Below, in pieces: positions 39,527 through 44,588 of a DNA stretch of 44,588 nt. Where the stretch lies: positions 1-44,588 of the forward strand of contig PHAL01000015.1 in the NCBI GenBank assembly GCA_002840355.1, given 5' to 3'. Numbering within the stretch: position 1 is the stretch's first letter; each line of letters starts with the position of its first letter. Position numbers and translations under genes: made by a program. The notes under the pieces are model-generated. The model did not search any database. It was given only the letters and a program-made list of their open reading frames with translations, and was not told where the DNA came from. The stretch comes from Elusimicrobia bacterium HGW-Elusimicrobia-3. GTDB taxonomy: Bacteria > Elusimicrobiota > Elusimicrobia > Elusimicrobiales > UBA9959.

Positions 39527-41440
<1,914 letters not shown>

Positions 41441-41453
41441 CCGGAGCCCGCAT

Positions 41454-42221
41454 ATGAAAAAGAACAAACATTTCACCGTTACGGTACGCGTCTGGCGCCA
41501 GGACGGCCCCAGGGAGCCCGGCAAGATGGTCTCCTACCGGGTCAAGGACGTGTCGCCAGACATGTCCTTCCTGGAGATGCTCGACGTCCTGAACGACGAG
41601 CTGATGAAGAAGGGCGAGCACGCGATAGCTTTCGAGAGCGACTGCCGCGAGGGCATCTGCGGCAGCTGCGGCCTGGTGGTCAACGGCAACGTGCACGGCC
41701 CGGACGAACATTCCACGGTCTGCCAGCTGCACATGCGCCGCTTCCGCGACGGGGACGTGATCACGGTGGAGCCCTGGCGCGTGAAGACCTTCCCGGTGCT
41801 CAAGGACCTGGTGGTGGACCGCAGCGCGCTGGACCGCGTGATGACGGCGGGCGGCTTCGTGTCGGTGAACACCGGCGCGGCGCCCGACGCCAACGCGACG
41901 CCCGTGGAGAAGGACCGTGCCGAGGAGGCCATGGACGCGGCGGCCTGCATCGGCTGCGGCGCCTGCGTGGCGGCCTGCCCCAACGGGTCGGCGATGCTTT
42001 TTACGGGGGCCAAGATCTCGCAGCTCGCGCTGCTGCCGCAGGGGGCGCCGGAGCGCCGCCTGCGCGCGCTGAACATGGTGGCGGCGATGGACAAGGAAGG
42101 CTTCGGCAACTGCACCAACGAGTACGAGTGCGAGGCGGTGTGCCCGAAGGACGTGAAGGTGGCCAACATAGCGCGCATGAACCGCGAGTTCCTGCTGGCC
42201 AATCTGCTGTCCAAGCGGTAA
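41454..42221 (+). CDS. sdhB: Succinate dehydrogenase/fumarate reductase iron-sulfur subunit
   Basis: 255 residues. All eleven cluster Cys are present: C64, C69, C72 ('[12 protein letters not shown]') and C90 for [2Fe-2S]; C165, C168, C171 with C175 ('[13 protein letters not shown]') and C220, C226, C230 ('[15 protein letters not shown]') for [4Fe-4S] and [3Fe-4S]. An N-terminal ferredoxin domain is followed by a helical ferredoxin domain. It carries electrons from the FAD of SdhA to the hemes and quinone site of SdhC. CCGGAG precedes the ATG. A terminator follows at 42301-42349. Confidence 0.95.
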   Translation: MKKNKHFTVTVRVWRQDGPREPGKMVSYRVKDVSPDMSFLEMLDVLNDELMKKGEHAIAFESDCREGICGSCGLVVNGNVHGPDEHSTVCQLHMRRFRDGDVITVEPWRVKTFPVLKDLVVDRSALDRVMTAGGFVSVNTGAAPDANATPVEKDRAEEAMDAAACIGCGACVAACPNGSAMLFTGAKISQLALLPQGAPERRLRALNMVAAMDKEGFGNCTNEYECEAVCPKDVKVANIARMNREFLLANLLSKR

Positions 42222-42300
42222 GAAGTCGCCATACTCACCCGGGCCGTCACAGTGGGAGGTGCGCAAAAAACGCGGTCTCGCACACCGTGCTCGCCGCTCC

Positions 42301-42349
42301 CCCTCTCGGCCTCGGCGCTATGCAAGCCTCGGCCTCCGAGAGGGTTTTT
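42301..42349 (+). terminator. Intrinsic terminator of the sdhCAB operon
   Basis: CCCTCTCGG (42301-42309) pairs exactly with CCGAGAGGG (42336-42344), followed by TTTTT. The loop of 26 bases is long and contains a repeated GCCTCGG, which can form alternative pairings. Confidence 0.75.
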
Positions 42350-42425
42350 GCTAAACCTCCCCCTGCGCCGTCCCGGAAGTTCCAGCAGTTGCCCCATTTA
42401 AAATAAGTGTTAGGGGAAATAAAGT

Positions 42426-44054
42426 ATGGCTGATTTTAAATACACGGAGCTCTTTCAGCTGGCCGAGCGCGGCACCAAGTTCAGGCTGGTGTCCAAGGAG
42501 GGGGTGGTGGTGTCGCGCGACGGGGGACGCGAGATACTGGAGGTGGAGCCGGCGGCGCTCACCCGGCTGGCGCGCGAAGCTATCCGTGACGTTTCCTTCC
42601 TGCTGCGCCGCGCCCACAACGAGCAGCTGGCGGCCATCCTCGCCGATCCCGCGGCCTCCGAGAACGACAAATTCGTGGCTTACTGCATGCTGGAGAACGC
42701 GGCCATCTCCGCCGATTTCGAGCTGCCCTTCTGCCAGGACACCGGCACCGCCACGATAGTCGCCAGGAAGGGCGAGCAGGTGTGGACGCGGGCCAACGAC
42801 GAGGAAGCCCTCTCGCGCGGCGTGTGGGAAGCCTATACCGGCGAGAACCTGCGCTACTCGCAGACGCTGGCCGTGGATATGTTCCGCGAGCGCAACTCCG
42901 GCGACAACCTGCCGGCGCAGATAGATATCTACGCCAAGCCCGGCATGGCTTACGAATTCCTGTTCGTCACCAAGGGCGGCGGCTCGGCCAACAAGACCAT
43001 GCTCTACCAGGAGACCAAGGCCACGCTGACACCGGCGAATCTCAAGCCTTTCCTCGTCGAGAAGATGAAGTGGCTGGGCACGGCGGCCTGCCCCCCCTAC
43101 CATATCGCTTTCGTCATCGGCGGCACCTCCGCCGAGATGTGCCTCAAGACGCTCAAGCTGGCCACTACGGGTTATCTCGACGGCTTGCCGGACAACCCCG
43201 GCGACAGCGGCCGCGCCTTCAGGGACAAGGCGCTGGAGGCGGAACTGCTGGAAGCTTCGCGGCATATCGGCTACGGGGCGCAGTTCGGCGGCAAGTATTT
43301 CGCCCACGACATCAAGGTGGTTCGCCTGCCGCGCCACGGCGCCTCGGTCCCCATCGGCATGGGCGTCTCCTGCTCGGCTGACCGCAACGCGCTGGCCCGC
43401 ATAGACCGCGAAGGCCTCTGGCTGGAAGAGCTGGACCGCGAGCCCGGCAACCTGATACCTAAAGAAGTCCGCGCCCGTTTCTCCTCCTGCTCCAGCTGCG
43501 CCGGGGTGGACCTGAACAAGCCCATGCCGGAGATACTCGCCCAGCTGTCCAAGTACCCGGTGGGCACCCGCCTGTCGCTCTCCGGCCGCATTGTGGTGGC
43601 GCGCGACCTGGCCCACGCTAAATTCAAGGAGCTGCTGGACGCGGGCAAACCGCTCCCCGATTATCTAAAGAAACACCCGGTCTATTACGCCGGGCCGGCC
43701 AAGACGCCCCCGGGCAAGCCGTCCGGCTCTTTCGGCCCCACCACGGCCGGCCGCATGGATTCCTACGTAGACCTCTTCCAGGGCCTGGGCGCCTCGCTGG
43801 TGATGATAGCCAAGGGCAACCGCTCGGCGGCCGTCACCGAAGCCTGCAAAAAACACGGCGGCTTCTACCTCGGCTCTCCGGGCGGCCCGGCCGCGCTGCT
43901 GGCCGAGCGCCACATAAAGAAAGTCGAACCGCTGGATTACCCGGAGCTCGGCATGGAGGCCGTCTGGGCCATAGACGTTGAGGATTTCCCGGTTTTCATT
44001 TTGGTTGACGACAAGGGCGGCGACTTCTTCCGCCCGTCGGCCGGAGGCAAGTGA
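42426..44054 (+). CDS. fumA: Fumarate hydratase class I
   Basis: 542 residues, the fused alpha+beta form as in E. coli FumA/FumB. Hydrates fumarate to malate with a labile [4Fe-4S] cluster; the ligands are seen as Cys103 ('[10 protein letters not shown]'), Cys222 ('[12 protein letters not shown]') and Cys316 ('[11 protein letters not shown]'). Other marks: '[25 protein letters not shown]', '[12 protein letters not shown]' and the beta-half block '[17 protein letters not shown]'. AGGGGA lies about 9 bases before the ATG and TAAAAT at 42399-42404 may be its -10. It lies downstream of sdhCAB behind a terminator, giving adjacent enzymes for succinate, fumarate and malate. Class I usage fits a low-oxygen life. 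Confidence 0.94.
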   Translation: MADFKYTELFQLAERGTKFRLVSKEGVVVSRDGGREILEVEPAALTRLAREAIRDVSFLLRRAHNEQLAAILADPAASENDKFVAYCMLENAAISADFELPFCQDTGTATIVARKGEQVWTRANDEEALSRGVWEAYTGENLRYSQTLAVDMFRERNSGDNLPAQIDIYAKPGMAYEFLFVTKGGGSANKTMLYQETKATLTPANLKPFLVEKMKWLGTAACPPYHIAFVIGGTSAEMCLKTLKLATTGYLDGLPDNPGDSGRAFRDKALEAELLEASRHIGYGAQFGGKYFAHDIKVVRLPRHGASVPIGMGVSCSADRNALARIDREGLWLEELDREPGNLIPKEVRARFSSCSSCAGVDLNKPMPEILAQLSKYPVGTRLSLSGRIVVARDLAHAKFKELLDAGKPLPDYLKKHPVYYAGPAKTPPGKPSGSFGPTTAGRMDSYVDLFQGLGASLVMIAKGNRSAAVTEACKKHGGFYLGSPGGPAALLAERHIKKVEPLDYPELGMEAVWAIDVEDFPVFILVDDKGGDFFRPSAGGK

Positions 44055-44588
44055 AGAACAAAGCGGTCTGCGGCGATTCTATCTTCAACTCGCGGCGGCG
44101 CGACGGCGCCTTCAGGCCGGGCGCCGCGGACGAGGTCTTCATGCGCGCCGAGGCCTGCCGCAACGCCGGCAGCCCTGAGCGCATGGCGGCGCTGCTTCGC
44201 GCTTACCTGCGCATGAAACCTGAGCGGCCCGAAGCCGCGGCGGCGCTGGAACTGACCGGCCGCTGCGCCGAAGGGCTGGCCCTGGCCGCCGCGCACCTGC
44301 GCTCGGCGCGGCTCACTCCCGAAGAGACCTCGCTGCTGGCCAACCCCTGGATCAACATCTCCAACCCCGGCTTCATCCGGCGCGCGCTGCGGGCGCTGTC
44401 CGGCGCGCGCGCGCCGGCCGGAGCCGGCACGCTGAAAGCGCTCCAGCTCTTCGTGCTGCGCTCCGCCGCGGGGCTGCCCGCGGGCGAGCCGCCGCTGCTG
44501 CGCGGGCGCCTGTCCATCGCCAACGCGCACGCGGCCCGCGCGCTGCTGGAGGCCGGGCGGGAAAGTCCCGCCGCCCGCCTGCTGGCCG
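44051..44588 (+). CDS. Unknown helical protein, 3' end outside window
   Basis: A GTG at 44051 overlaps the fumarase stop (GTGA), and the frame stays open for 179 codons to the window end. The product ([20 protein letters not shown]...) is Ala/Leu/Arg-rich and helical, with TPR-like pairs ('[20 protein letters not shown]', '[16 protein letters not shown]') and no signal peptide. The four-base overlap implies coupling to fumarase. The codon bias matches its neighbours. Not recognised as a known family from this part; the first residues could also be a different start further in. Confidence 0.65.
   Translation, partial: MKNKAVCGDSIFNSRRRDGAFRPGAADEVFMRAEACRNAGSPERMAALLRAYLRMKPERPEAAAALELTGRCAEGLALAAAHLRSARLTPEETSLLANPWINISNPGFIRRALRALSGARAPAGAGTLKALQLFVLRSAAGLPAGEPPLLRGRLSIANAHAARALLEAGRESPAARLLA

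Overview
The window is GC-rich bacterial chromosome with 33 protein genes (two of them cut by the window edges), one gene relic, no RNA genes, no CRISPR array and no transposase. The best guess for the host is a Gram-negative, fermentative or anaerobically respiring bacterium of the Elusimicrobiota or a neighbouring deep-branching phylum. This is an inference from gene content: a PorV/PorQ-family outer-membrane protein next to a giant fibronectin-type-III protein with a sorting-domain-like C-terminus, an NTP/NDP-exchange-type transporter, phosphate butyryltransferase plus butyrate kinase, a type-B succinate dehydrogenase/fumarate reductase, class I fumarase, and many secreted TPR, Sel1, NHL and WG repeat proteins. 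No rRNA or other phylogenetic marker is present to prove it.

Layout. 1-2.8 kb: a truncated secreted TPR gene (-) diverges from two tandem secreted paralogues (+) that carry matching promoters. 2.8-6.5 kb: a minus-strand operon runs from a secreted DUF4185-like propeller to butyrate kinase, phosphate butyryltransferase and a SEC-C zinc-motif protein. 6.6-11.3 kb: a 1202-residue ten-FN3 surface protein is followed by a PorV/PorQ protein. 11.3-16 kb: an NTP/NDP-type transporter, an unusual zinc-ribbon SDR, a relic of a trehalase C-terminus, and a COG2509 flavoprotein. 16-18.5 kb: TrmJ-type tRNA methyltransferase and a sodium:solute symporter. 18.5-23.2 kb: two secreted Sel1-repeat proteins and a FlgO/CsgG-like plus WG-repeat protein, bracketed by a short imperfect direct repeat that ends in poly-C. 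23.3-28.5 kb: M29 aminopeptidase, DUF438 hemerythrin/PAS protein with DUF1858 partner, a DUF4105-like secreted protein, and a YhiN/HI0933 flavoprotein. 28.6-33.6 kb: a tightly coupled minus-strand operon GNAT - LuxE - (LuxC fused to a PaaK-type ligase). 33.7-38.7 kb: a putative lipoprotein, a small secreted protein, and a 1155-residue NHL-FN3-transglutaminase-TPR protein. 38.8-44.6 kb: sdhC/frdC-A-B, class I fumarase, and a truncated unknown gene.

How it fits together. SdhCAB/FrdCAB and fumarase make a fumarate-succinate-malate segment that can run as anaerobic fumarate respiration or oxidatively. Ptb-Buk converts butyryl-CoA to butyrate with ATP gain, or activates short acids in reverse. The LuxE/LuxC/PaaK operon is predicted to activate a carboxylic acid and reduce it to an aldehyde; there are no luciferase genes, so the product has another use. 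This operon is the best candidate for an undescribed system. The FN3/PorV pair suggests a type IX-like export route. Five of the six convergent gene junctions share a bidirectional terminator; the sixth holds the trehalase relic instead. Several genes have a -10-like box only 6-10 bases before the start codon and no Shine-Dalgarno sequence, suggesting leaderless mRNAs.
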